DNA from: Thermoplasmata archaeon
GTDB lineage: Archaea > Thermoplasmatota > Thermoplasmata > Lutacidiplasmatales > UBA184
DNA: 11,132 nt
Direction: 5' to 3'
NCBI GenBank assembly: GCA_022749905.1
Contig: JAKIWU010000031.1
Span: 1 to 11,132 of the forward strand
Part shown: positions 1 through 6,538 of the stretch, one piece after another
Layout: every line of letters begins with the position of its first letter
Position numbering within the stretch: position 1 is the first letter of the stretch
Notes under the pieces: model-generated
Told to the model about the DNA's origin: nothing
What the model saw: only the letters and a program-made list of their open reading frames with translations
Database searches by the model: none
Position numbers and translations under genes: made by a program

Positions 1-489
1 GAGATCGGCCACACCGTCGTTCGAGCGGGAGGAAGACCGTGTCACTGCCCCGGGCAGGGGTGCCTTGAGGCGTACGCAAGCGGATGGGCCATCGCGGAGC
101 GTGCCCAGGAACGCGTGAGGACCGAGGCGCAGCGTGCCCGCCGTCTCGTCCGGCGTGCCGGTTCGATCGATTCGATCGACGCGAAGTCCGTGGGGGACCT
201 CGCGCACGAGGGCGACCCGCTCTGTTCGGAGCTGATGGCGGAGACCGCGACCTACCTCTCCGAAGGCGTCGCGGGGATCGTGAACGCCTTCAATCCCGCC
301 CGGCTGATCCTCGGGGGCGGGGTCATCGAGGGCTCACCGGAACTGATCGACGCGATCCGCGCCCGCGTTCGCACGCACTGCCAACCGCCGGCGGCGGAGG
401 CGGTCGAGGTCGTGCGGGCCGCCCTCGGTCACGATGCGATCATCGTCGGCGCTGCGGTCTTTGCCCGCGAGCGCTCGACGAGCGCGTGA
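1..489 (+). CDS. ROK-family sugar kinase (glucokinase-like), C-terminal part
   Basis: The reading frame is open from the first base and ends at TGA 487-489, so the N-terminal ATP-binding half lies outside the window. The visible 162 residues begin with EIGH and continue to CHCPGQGCLEAYASG, which is the ROK zinc-site signature: H4, C14, C16 and C21 of the visible part are the expected zinc ligands, and the Glu of GCLE is the usual sugar-contacting residue. Further on, NPARLILGGGVIEG is the conserved C-terminal glycine-rich segment. ROK proteins phosphorylate glucose, N-acetylmannosamine or related sugars in the cytoplasm, or act as repressors; no DNA-binding part can be judged here because the N-terminus is missing. 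An internal GTG at 115 is not the start, since the signature lies upstream of it. The gene is convergent with the ZIP gene, with 30 nt between the stops. Family is clear, substrate is not. Confidence 0.9.
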   Translation, partial: EIGHTVVRAGGRPCHCPGQGCLEAYASGWAIAERAQERVRTEAQRARRLVRRAGSIDSIDAKSVGDLAHEGDPLCSELMAETATYLSEGVAGIVNAFNPARLILGGGVIEGSPELIDAIRARVRTHCQPPAAEAVEVVRAALGHDAIIVGAAVFARERSTSA

Positions 490-519
490 GGTCGGGGTAC
501 CTGGCGATCGAAGGCGGCC

Positions 520-1338
520 CTAGCCGCCGCCCCACGTCACGAGGAAGTCCGTGGCAACGCCGAGCGAGAACCCCACCACGAGAAACACGATGACGAGGCC
601 ACGGGAGCGGAACGCGAGGAGCGGCCGCGACATCTGCAGCACGACGAACATGATCGCGCCGGCGGCGAGCCCGTAGAAGGCTACCGACAGGTAGTCGGAG
701 GTCGCAAGGCTCCCGGCGACGGTGCCGAGGAGCGTGGGACCTCCGCCGATCGCGCCCAGCGCGGCGAGCCGGCGCACCGAGTAGCGGCGCCCCGCGAGCA
801 TGCCGGGTCCGAGGATGCCGAACCCCTCCGTCGAGTTGTGGATGGCGAAGCCCACTACGAGCACGACAGCGAGGGAGAGTCCTGCGGCGTACGCAGCGCC
901 GATCGCAAGCCCTTCGGCGAAATTGTGGAACCCGATTCCGACCGCGATCATGGTCGACAGGTGCAGGGGATCGGTCATCCGGTCCGGAGGAACCGAGGCG
1001 GCGTCCCCCGACGCGACGTTCGCCCGGCCGTAGTAGCGTTCGAAGGCCTGCAGGAGCAGCATGCCCAAGGCGAAGCCGACGAGAAGGAGCCCGAGGAGCG
1101 AGGCGGCTTTCCCGGTGCTGGCTCCGCTCGAGATGAGCCAGCGTCCGACGACGATCGCGTGAGCGTTCGAGAGCACGTCCGCGAAGAGGAAGAGCAGAAT
1201 GCCGGAGGCGACCGCGGCGAGCGCGGCCCGCGCCGCGACAGGCAGATTGCGCCAGCGGGCGAGGGGCATGCCGAGGTAGATCGTGAACCCGGCGAACGCG
1301 CCGAGTGCGAAGATCTGCAGTTCCGAGGGACCGCTCAC
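520..1338 (-). CDS. ZIP-family divalent metal transporter
   Basis: A 272-residue integral membrane protein with about eight hydrophobic segments, the usual size for archaeal and bacterial ZIPs. The two signature helices are present: HNFAEGLAIG at residues 138-147 (TM4) and HNSTEG at 167-172 (TM5). Their His and Glu residues form the metal site that carries Zn2+, Fe2+ or similar ions into the cytoplasm. The loop between TM3 and TM4 (about 101-125) is short and not histidine-rich. In TM6 the segment GAIMFVVLQMSRP (about 227-239) has Gln-Met where many ZIPs have Glu-Glu, so part of the second metal site appears altered. The start is GTG at 1336-1338; the frame has no other good start, and a TTAAG element lies about 32 nt upstream. 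It is divergent from an HTH/ferritin-like gene across a palindrome-rich region, which suggests metal-dependent control. Family is certain; the metal is not. Confidence 0.93.
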   Translation of the reverse strand: MSGPSELQIFALGAFAGFTIYLGMPLARWRNLPVAARAALAAVASGILLFLFADVLSNAHAIVVGRWLISSGASTGKAASLLGLLLVGFALGMLLLQAFERYYGRANVASGDAASVPPDRMTDPLHLSTMIAVGIGFHNFAEGLAIGAAYAAGLSLAVVLVVGFAIHNSTEGFGILGPGMLAGRRYSVRRLAALGAIGGGPTLLGTVAGSLATSDYLSVAFYGLAAGAIMFVVLQMSRPLLAFRSRGLVIVFLVVGFSLGVATDFLVTWGGG

Positions 1339-1367
1339 GACGCTCGGGGGCGAACTGACGTCGCTCG

Positions 1368-1375
1368 CTTAAGGG
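1368..1375 (-). promoter_or_regulatory. Possible TATA element of the ZIP gene
   Basis: Read on the minus strand this is CCCTTAAG, centred about 32 nt upstream of the GTG start. An archaeal TATA box lies about 26 nt before the transcription start, which would give a leader of only a few nucleotides. It is the only A/T-rich patch at a suitable distance. Confidence 0.35.
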
Positions 1376-1383
1376 TACTGTTT

Positions 1384-1430
1384 GTGACGCAATCTCACGG
1401 AGTTTCACAGAGTGAACAGTTCATATGAAC
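1384..1430. promoter_or_regulatory. Palindrome cluster, candidate operator between ZIP and HTH-ferritin genes
   Basis: Four short dyads lie in 47 nt: GTGA-N7-TCAC (1384-1398), TTCAC-AGA-GTGAA (1404-1416), TGAAC-A-GTTCA (1413-1423) and the perfect 12-mer GTTCATATGAAC (1419-1430). The half-sites are variants of one sequence, (G)TTCAY and its complement. The last dyad coincides with the likely TATA box of the HTH gene, so a bound protein would block that promoter. The first dyad lies just upstream of the ZIP TATA-like element. Autoregulation by the adjacent HTH protein is an inference. Confidence 0.45.
1421..1429 (+). promoter_or_regulatory. TATA-like element of the HTH-ferritin gene
   Basis: TTCATATGA lies 20-28 nt upstream of ATG 1449, matching the spacing seen before the other leaderless genes in this window. 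This argues that translation starts at 1449 and that the ATG at 1425 is part of the promoter. Confidence 0.4.
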
Positions 1431-1448
1431 GGCGGACATCGGGAGGGC

Positions 1449-2294
1449 ATGCGGGCCTCCGAGGCGGCTCCGAGCCAGTGGGTCCAGCTGATGCAGGCGA
1501 TGGTCGGTCGCGAACTCGTTGAGCGGCTCGGGCTCCCGGGACGGACGGCCGCACGTCGCCTCGGGGTCGCTCCGTCCTCGATTTCGCAGTATCTCACGGG
1601 CAAGCGTACGGCAGGGCCCCTCGACTGGTTGACGGCCGATCCGGAGGCGCAGCGCGAGGCTCGCGCGGTCGCCGTCGCTCTCGCCGAGCAGCCGCCCGAC
1701 GCCCCGCCGGCGGTGCGAACCGTCCTCGCGGCGGCGAGCGCGCTGAGCGAGCGCTTTTCCGGGGCGTTGCCGGGCGAGCACCCGCTCTCGAGCGAGCCGC
1801 CGCTGCGGCGCGAACTTGCAGGGTATCTTCGTCGGCGGATCGCGGCCGAGCAGAGCTCGGTCGCGGACTGCATGCATCTCGCGCAGAAGGCCCGCGATGA
1901 ATTGACCCGTGCTCTCTTCCGGCACATCGCCTCGGACAGCCTCCGGCACGCCGAGATCGTCGCTTCGCTGGCGACGTACCTCGATCGAGGCATCGACGCC
2001 ACGCACGCGAGCGGCATCACCCCCGACGATGTGCAGCGATTGATCGCGCGGGAAACCGAGGCAGAGCAGGGCTCCGCGCGGTACCTCGATCGGTCGCTCG
2101 GGGGAGTGATGGGTTTGCTCGCCGACAGCATCGAGGCGGACGAACGGAAACACGAGCAGCTTCTCCGGGGTCTCCTGTCAACGGGATTCTCACCCGGGGA
2201 GGGACGCCACAGCGCGTCCTCACGGTCGAGCCCTCGGTCCGGTCGTGTGCGCGGAGCGGCGCGACGGAAGCCTCGAGGCGAGGTAGGGAGGTAG
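1449..2294 (+). CDS. HTH transcriptional regulator fused to a ferritin-like domain
   Basis: A 281-residue protein, counting from ATG 1449. Residues 21-52 form a helix-turn-helix: RTAARRLGVAPSSISQYLTG reads as a Xre/COG2522-type recognition unit common in archaeal regulators. After a linker of about 75 residues, positions 127-244 form a four-helix ferritin/rubrerythrin-like domain: helix A with E134, helix B with DSLRHAE (H167), helix C with E202 or E206, helix D with the ExxH motif E232/H235. The usual helix B glutamate is Ser164, so one di-iron ligand is missing; C141 lies in helix A. The last 37 residues are a basic, Ser/Arg/Gly-rich tail. Such a fusion could couple iron, redox or oxygen sensing to DNA binding. 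It is divergent from the ZIP gene and preceded by a palindrome cluster. The in-frame ATG at 1425 would add eight residues but sits in the TATA-like palindrome. Domain calls are firm; the sensed signal is inferred. Confidence 0.82.
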   Translation: MRASEAAPSQWVQLMQAMVGRELVERLGLPGRTAARRLGVAPSSISQYLTGKRTAGPLDWLTADPEAQREARAVAVALAEQPPDAPPAVRTVLAAASALSERFSGALPGEHPLSSEPPLRRELAGYLRRRIAAEQSSVADCMHLAQKARDELTRALFRHIASDSLRHAEIVASLATYLDRGIDATHASGITPDDVQRLIARETEAEQGSARYLDRSLGGVMGLLADSIEADERKHEQLLRGLLSTGFSPGEGRHSASSRSSPRSGRVRGAARRKPRGEVGR

Positions 2295-2399
2295 GGGTCG
2301 GACTTTGGAGGGGCCCCGACAGGCTGGAGTACCCGATTTCGAAGCCTGAAGTGGCCGGCACCCTCGGTACGCGGTTCGCCGCGACCTGTCACGGCACGC

Positions 2400-2408
2400 T
2401 CATATTCA
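2400..2408 (+). promoter_or_regulatory. TATA-like element of the uracil-DNA glycosylase gene
   Basis: TCATATTCA, with the TATTCA core beginning 28 nt before ATG 2431, is an A/T island in GC-rich surroundings. The spacing predicts a leaderless transcript beginning at or next to the ATG. Confidence 0.5.
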
Positions 2409-2430
2409 CGAGGCGCGCCCGATCGGCGCG

Positions 2431-3141
2431 ATGACGACGCCGACCGATTCCCTCGCGCAGGTTCGCGACCAGATCGTCGGTTGCCGGCTCTGCTCCCGCC
2501 TGGTCGCCTACCGAGAACGTGTCGCTGCGGACAGGAAGCCCGAGTTCCGCAACGACCTCTACTGGGGCAAGGGAGTCCCCGGGTTCGGAGACCCGAACGC
2601 TCGTCTCGTGATCGTAGGTCTTGCCCCCGCGGCGCACGGATCGAACCGCACGGGCCGCGTCTTCACCGGCGATCGGTCCGCCGCCTTTCTCGTTCGCTCG
2701 CTCAACCGCGCGGGCTACGCGAATCAGCCGACGTCCACCCGACGCAGCGACGGGTTACGCTACACGGACGCCTACGTGACCGCCGCGGTCCGCTGCGTTC
2801 CCCCCAATAACCGGCCGCACCCCGACGAACGCACGCGTTGCCTGCCGTATCTGGTGCGGGAGTTTCACCTGTTGACCTCCGCGCGCGCGTATCTCGCGCT
2901 CGGGGCGTTCGCCTGGGATGCGACGCTCGACGCAGTCTCGGAAACATTTGGGATCGCGCGGCCGAAGACCGCGTTCGCCCACGGCGCCTGCGCGCCCCTC
3001 GGGGAGGGGCGACCCCTCGTGTGGGGATCCTACCATCCGAGTCCGCAGAACACCAACACCGGGAAGCTTACGCAGGCGATGTTCGACGACTTGCTCGACC
3101 GGATTGCCTCAGCCTGGACCCCGACGTCCCCCCTCCGATAG
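2431..3141 (+). CDS. udgB: Family 5 (UDGb-type) uracil-DNA glycosylase with Fe-S cluster
   Basis: A 236-residue enzyme that removes uracil from DNA arising from cytosine deamination, starting base excision repair. Motif A, GLAPAAHGSNRTGRVFTGD (residues 63-81), is typical of family 5 UDGb; family 4 enzymes have a GEAPG-type motif here, so the Ala-rich loop separates the two. Motif B is YHPSPQNTNTGKLT (201-214) with the conserved His-Pro-Ser. Four cysteines, C18, C21, C122 and C137, have the spacing expected for the [4Fe-4S] cluster of families 4 and 5. UDGb proteins are known to act also on hypoxanthine and other deaminated bases. Start ATG 2431 is supported by a TATA-like element 28 nt upstream. 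The gene lies upstream of tgtA on the same strand, but the 91-nt gap with its own TATA-like element suggests separate transcription. Length is normal and no key residue appears lost. Confidence 0.93.
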   Translation: MTTPTDSLAQVRDQIVGCRLCSRLVAYRERVAADRKPEFRNDLYWGKGVPGFGDPNARLVIVGLAPAAHGSNRTGRVFTGDRSAAFLVRSLNRAGYANQPTSTRRSDGLRYTDAYVTAAVRCVPPNNRPHPDERTRCLPYLVREFHLLTSARAYLALGAFAWDATLDAVSETFGIARPKTAFAHGACAPLGEGRPLVWGSYHPSPQNTNTGKLTQAMFDDLLDRIASAWTPTSPLR

Positions 3142-3200
3142 GACGCGGGTCGATGGGTCACACCGGCCCGAGTTCCTGTTGGGATCCCCTCGACGGTCAT

Positions 3201-3207
3201 CTATTAC
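3201..3207 (+). promoter_or_regulatory. TATA-like element of tgtA
   Basis: CTATTAC is centred about 29 nt before ATG 3233, again fitting leaderless transcription. A small dyad, CGCGA-GGT-TCGCG at 3211-3223, lies between this element and the start; its meaning is unclear. Confidence 0.45.
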
Positions 3208-3232
3208 GGACGCGAGGTTCGCGGGACCGCCG

Positions 3233-5185
3233 ATGACCGAGTTCGAGCTCCGAGAGCGTGACGGGCTCGGGCGTTTGGGCCGGCTCCAGACGCCCCACGG
3301 TCCGATCGACACGCCGGCGCTTCTTCCCGTGGTCCACCCCGATCCGAAGCTTCAACCGATCCCAGCGAGCGAGATCCGGCGCAGGTTCGGACTCCCGGCG
3401 ATCATCACGAGCTCGTACATCGCCTGGCGATCCCCGGAGCTTCGGGAGGCGGCCGAAGCCTCGGGGATTCACGCCCTCGTCCGATTCGATGGACCCGTCA
3501 TGACGGACTCGGGCGCCTTCCAGCAGCATGCGTACGGTCATGTCGAAGTGAGCGACGACACCATCTTCGCGTTCCAGAGACGGATCGGGAGCGATATCGC
3601 GACGGTCCTCGACGAGTTCGTCGAAGCCGACGCTCCGCTCGAGACCGCAACGCAGGGCGTCGCGGTGACGACCGAGCGTGCTCGGCGAGCGCGAGGACTC
3701 TTTCAGGGGATCCTCGCCGTGCCGGTCCAGGGCGGGCTGCACCCAGCGCTCCGCTATCGCTCCGCCGCCGAGGCCTCCGAGATCGGGGACGTCCTCGCCG
3801 TCGGCGGGGTCGTCGGTCTGATGGAGCGCTACCGGTTCGCAGACCTTGCCCGGGTCCTGATCGCGACGCGACCCGCGTTGGACCCCGGGGCGGCCGTGCA
3901 CTTGTTTGGAACTGGCCACCCGATGACGTTCGCGTTCGGGGCTCTCTTCGGGGTGGATCTCTTCGACTCCTCGGCGTACGTGAAATTCGCGCGCCGCGGC
4001 GCGCTCATGTTCCCCGACGGCACCGTTCCGATCGAACGGATTCGCGAGCCGATCTGCCAGTGTTCGCTCTGCTACGAGATCCCGCTTCCCGAAGTCGCCG
4101 AACTTCCGCAGGAGGAGCGGGAGACGCGGATCGCCGAGCACAATCTGCTCCAGTGCGCGCAGGAGATCTTCCAGATTCGCCAGGCGATCCGCGACGGAAC
4201 CCTCTGGGAACTCGCCGAGCGACGGGCCGCCTCGCATCCCGCGCTGCAGGCAGGACTCCGGACCGCGGTCCGCGCCACGCGGACGTTCCTCCCGACCGAA
4301 CCCGAGAGCCGTTCGAGCTTCCGGACCGTCGGGGTGACGAGCGGGCTCCGGCCGGCCGTGATCCGGTTCCTTGCGCGTCTCGGTCAATGGAAGGCAGGGA
4401 AGGGACCCTTCCGACTCCGTCCTCCCGCGCGGCTGGTCCCTGAGCAGCTCCGTTCGATCCCGTCGGAGACTCGGACCGGCGAGGAGATCCGGTGGGAGTG
4501 CCCCTCCCCGATCGGGCCCGTCCCCCTCGAACTTTCGGAGCTCTACCCAGTCGGGTGTTTCGTTGGGCCCGAGGAGTTCGAGAGCGTCGCGGATCGGGAG
4601 GCGTCGCCGTTGGACGACGATGGCCTCGACGTCGACGGCTCGAGAGACTTCACGGACGCCTGGACCCGTCGGCAGGCCCAAGCGATCGTGGGCTGGTCCT
4701 ACGGCGTGGATGTGGCGTCGCGGATCCGCCAGGCCACGGTGACCACGGAGCGCTCCCGAAGAACCGGCCGGCTGCGATGGATCGCACACGATGGTCGACG
4801 CTTCTTTCACGTCGGGAACGACGGCTTCGCTCATCCGACCTGGGCCGGGGGCCTCTACCTTCGAGGGGTTCGCCCCTACCCCGAGATGCGCATCATCGCG
4901 GACGCCGAGGCGGTCCCGTTTGTGGAAGCGGGGCGCAGCCTGTTCTCCCGATTCGTTCGTGGTGGCGACTCCACCCTCGTCCCGGGCTCGTCCGCGCTCG
5001 TGGTGGACGAATCCGACCGTCTCCTCGCGGTCGGGCGATTGGTTCTGGCCCCCTCCGAGATGGGGCACATCCGTCGCGCCGTGGCCGTGCGGATCGTAGC
5101 CCACGCACGCCGTCCTGAGGCGGAACCCGACCCGGAGCCGGCCTCCCCGGAACCCCTCGCACCTCTCCGACCGGGTGAACGTTAA
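3233..5185 (+). CDS. tgtA: Archaeosine tRNA-guanine transglycosylase with PUA domain
   Basis: A 650-residue enzyme that exchanges guanine for preQ0 at position 15 in the D-loop of archaeal tRNAs, the first tRNA-bound step of archaeosine synthesis. The N-terminal catalytic barrel (about 1-340) carries the DSGAFQ motif with D92 and VDLFDSSAY with D245, the two catalytic aspartates. The zinc site is CQCSLC (C275, C277, C280) plus H303. A middle region of about 350-545 matches the archaeal-specific C1/C2 extensions, and residues 550-622 form the PUA RNA-binding domain, ending in the GHIRRAVAVRIV segment. The last 25 residues are Pro/Glu-rich. The frame stays open upstream to 2918, inside the glycosylase gene, but ATG 3233 gives MTEFELRERDGLGRLGRL, the normal family start, and has a TATA-like element at the right distance. 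It is followed on the same strand by a 76-residue unknown and kae1. Full length and intact. Confidence 0.96.
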   Translation: MTEFELRERDGLGRLGRLQTPHGPIDTPALLPVVHPDPKLQPIPASEIRRRFGLPAIITSSYIAWRSPELREAAEASGIHALVRFDGPVMTDSGAFQQHAYGHVEVSDDTIFAFQRRIGSDIATVLDEFVEADAPLETATQGVAVTTERARRARGLFQGILAVPVQGGLHPALRYRSAAEASEIGDVLAVGGVVGLMERYRFADLARVLIATRPALDPGAAVHLFGTGHPMTFAFGALFGVDLFDSSAYVKFARRGALMFPDGTVPIERIREPICQCSLCYEIPLPEVAELPQEERETRIAEHNLLQCAQEIFQIRQAIRDGTLWELAERRAASHPALQAGLRTAVRATRTFLPTEPESRSSFRTVGVTSGLRPAVIRFLARLGQWKAGKGPFRLRPPARLVPEQLRSIPSETRTGEEIRWECPSPIGPVPLELSELYPVGCFVGPEEFESVADREASPLDDDGLDVDGSRDFTDAWTRRQAQAIVGWSYGVDVASRIRQATVTTERSRRTGRLRWIAHDGRRFFHVGNDGFAHPTWAGGLYLRGVRPYPEMRIIADAEAVPFVEAGRSLFSRFVRGGDSTLVPGSSALVVDESDRLLAVGRLVLAPSEMGHIRRAVAVRIVAHARRPEAEPDPEPASPEPLAPLRPGER

Positions 5186-5224
5186 GCCACCGTTCCTCGT
5201 GCGAACCTTCGCTTTCGATGGACC

Positions 5225-5455
5225 ATGCGGACGTATCTCCTATTGCAACTCGACAGTGAGGGAGCCGCCTACTCCGACATCGCGGAGCTCCTCGAGGACC
5301 TCGGCTTCCAACCGCACACCGAGGGCGGCTACGATTTCGTCTACGAGTGGGGGCGCGAGGCCACCGTCCTCGAGTCGCTGGAATTCGCGGACCGGGTCCA
5401 GGCCGCGATCCGAGGCCAGAGAACGTACTTCCGGGTCGAGTCGATCGAAAGCTAG
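5225..5455 (+). CDS. Small protein of unknown function between tgtA and kae1
   Basis: A 76-residue acidic protein that I do not recognise. Predicted by eye: strand (RTYLLLQLD, 2-10), helix (17-27), strands around 28-43 ending in YDFVYEW, helix (49-64) and a final strand (TYFRVESI, 67-74). This resembles a beta-alpha-beta-beta-alpha-beta ferredoxin-like fold. It has no cysteine, no signal peptide and no membrane segment, so it is probably cytoplasmic. Coding potential is supported by the regular strand/helix pattern and by its fit between two real genes without overlap. ATG 5225 is the only start, because the tgtA stop (same frame, 5183-5185) lies just upstream. No good TATA-like element is seen at about 28 nt; TTAAG at 5181-5185 lies 40 nt upstream, so it may be co-transcribed with tgtA. 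A link to tRNA modification is suggested only by its neighbours. Confidence 0.7.
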   Translation: MRTYLLLQLDSEGAAYSDIAELLEDLGFQPHTEGGYDFVYEWGREATVLESLEFADRVQAAIRGQRTYFRVESIES

Positions 5456-5525
5456 CGGCTCTTCGAGCGTTCCCGACGGAGTTCGCGTGCGAGGTTGCCG
5501 GCGGCCGCTCGACGGCGTCGATTCG

Positions 5526-5533
5526 CTTTATCC
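5526..5533 (+). promoter_or_regulatory. TATA-like element of kae1
   Basis: CTTTATCC, with its first T 28 nt before GTG 5555, is the best TATA box of the window. It continues as CGAGCC, very like the element before the convergent neighbour (CCTTATCC then GAACC, minus strand at 7558-7565). Confidence 0.6.
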
Positions 5534-5554
5534 GAGCCTGCGTACCGGCGCGTC

Positions 5555-6535
5555 GTGATCGTTCTCGGCATCGAATCGACGGCCCACACGGCCTCGGTCG
5601 GGATCGTGGAGGAATCCAGCACGATCCTCGGGCTCGCCTCCGACATGTACCGGCCGCCGTCGGGAGGGATCCATCCGCGGGAAGCCGCGAACCACCACGT
5701 CGACGTCCTTCCGCGCCTCGTGGAGGAGGCGCTGCGGGAAGCGAGCCTCACCGCGTCCGACCTCGGTGCGGTCTCCTTCGCGCAAGGACCTGGCCTCGGG
5801 CCCTGCCTGCGCGCCGGGGCGACCGTGGCTCGCATGCTCGCGCTGACGTGGGATCGTCCCCTCGTTCCCGTGAACCATTGCGTCGCGCACGTCGAGATCG
5901 CGCGCGTGCTAAGTCACCTCGACGACCCGATGCTGCTCTACGCGAGCGGCGGGAACACCCAAGTTGTGGCGCATTTCTCCGGGCGGTATCGGGTGCTCGG
6001 CGAAACCCTGGATATTGGCATCGGGAATTTCCTCGACAAGCTCTGGATCGCGCTGGGGGGGACGTTCCCAGGGGGGCCCGCCCTCGAGGCTGCCGCCTTG
6101 CGCGGCTCCGAACTCCTCGCCCTCCCGTACACAGTCCATGGGATGGACGTGGCGTTCTCCGGGCTCCTCACGGCCGCCCTCGCGATGGCGGCCCGAGGCG
6201 CGGACCGAGACGACCTTGCGTATTCGGTCGAAACTACCGCCTACGCGATGCTGACGGAGATCACCGAGCGAGCTCTCGCCCATCGGAAGATGAAGGACGT
6301 CGTTCTCGGAGGGGGCGTGGCGTGTAACGAGCGCCTCCGCGGCATGGTTCGCGCGATGGCGGAGGCGCGTGGGGGAACGTCGTTCGCCCCACCGAAGCGT
6401 CTGTGCGTCGACAACGGCGCGATGATCGCGTGGACCGGGCTCCTCGGCCTCCAGAGCGGAGGGTCGGTGCCGGTGGAGCGAACCCAGGTCGAGCCACGGC
6501 AGAGGACGGACCTCGTCACGGTCCCCTGGCGCTAA
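5555..6535 (+). CDS. kae1: Kae1, KEOPS tRNA N6-threonylcarbamoyltransferase subunit
   Basis: A 326-residue Kae1/TsaD-family protein, the catalytic subunit of KEOPS, which transfers the threonylcarbamoyl group to A37 of ANN-decoding tRNAs. Visible family motifs: LGIESTAHT (4-12), the metal-binding HCVAH (H108 and H112), YASGGNTQV (129-137), GETLDIGIGNFLDK (149-162), PGGP (172-175), MDVAFSGLLTAA (197-208), GGGVACNERL (252-261) and DNGAMIAW with the third metal ligand D286. It ends at the normal C-terminus without the Bud32 kinase that is fused to Kae1 in many euryarchaea. The GTG start at 5555 is preferred over the TTG at 5495 because it gives MIVLGIEST directly and has a TATA-like element 28 nt upstream. 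The stop is 3 nt from the stop of the convergent downstream gene. Nothing appears missing. Confidence 0.97.
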   Translation: MIVLGIESTAHTASVGIVEESSTILGLASDMYRPPSGGIHPREAANHHVDVLPRLVEEALREASLTASDLGAVSFAQGPGLGPCLRAGATVARMLALTWDRPLVPVNHCVAHVEIARVLSHLDDPMLLYASGGNTQVVAHFSGRYRVLGETLDIGIGNFLDKLWIALGGTFPGGPALEAAALRGSELLALPYTVHGMDVAFSGLLTAALAMAARGADRDDLAYSVETTAYAMLTEITERALAHRKMKDVVLGGGVACNERLRGMVRAMAEARGGTSFAPPKRLCVDNGAMIAWTGLLGLQSGGSVPVERTQVEPRQRTDLVTVPWR

Positions 6536-6538
6536 GCG

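Noticed and set aside
1425..1448. ATG 1425 as start of the HTH-ferritin protein
   Set aside because: It lies inside the palindromic TATA-like element; ATG 1449 has the expected promoter spacing. Not excluded with certainty.
2370..2383. CGCGG-TTCG-CCGCG hairpin as a terminator for the HTH-ferritin gene
   Set aside because: Perfect stem but no T-run follows, archaeal termination relies on T-rich tracts, and short GC hairpins are expected by chance here.
2918..3232. 105-residue N-terminal extension of tgtA
   Set aside because: It lies in another frame of the glycosylase gene and in the promoter region; ATG 3233 gives the normal family N-terminus.
3197..5104. 635-codon open frame on the minus strand antisense to tgtA
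   Set aside because: It is a GC-driven shadow: composition is Arg/Gly/Asp/Glu-rich with no recognisable motif, and tgtA on the other strand is intact with all catalytic residues.
5225..5455. The small protein as the KEOPS subunit Pcc1
   Set aside because: Size fits, but the strand/helix order and residues do not match the Pcc1 pattern as I know it.
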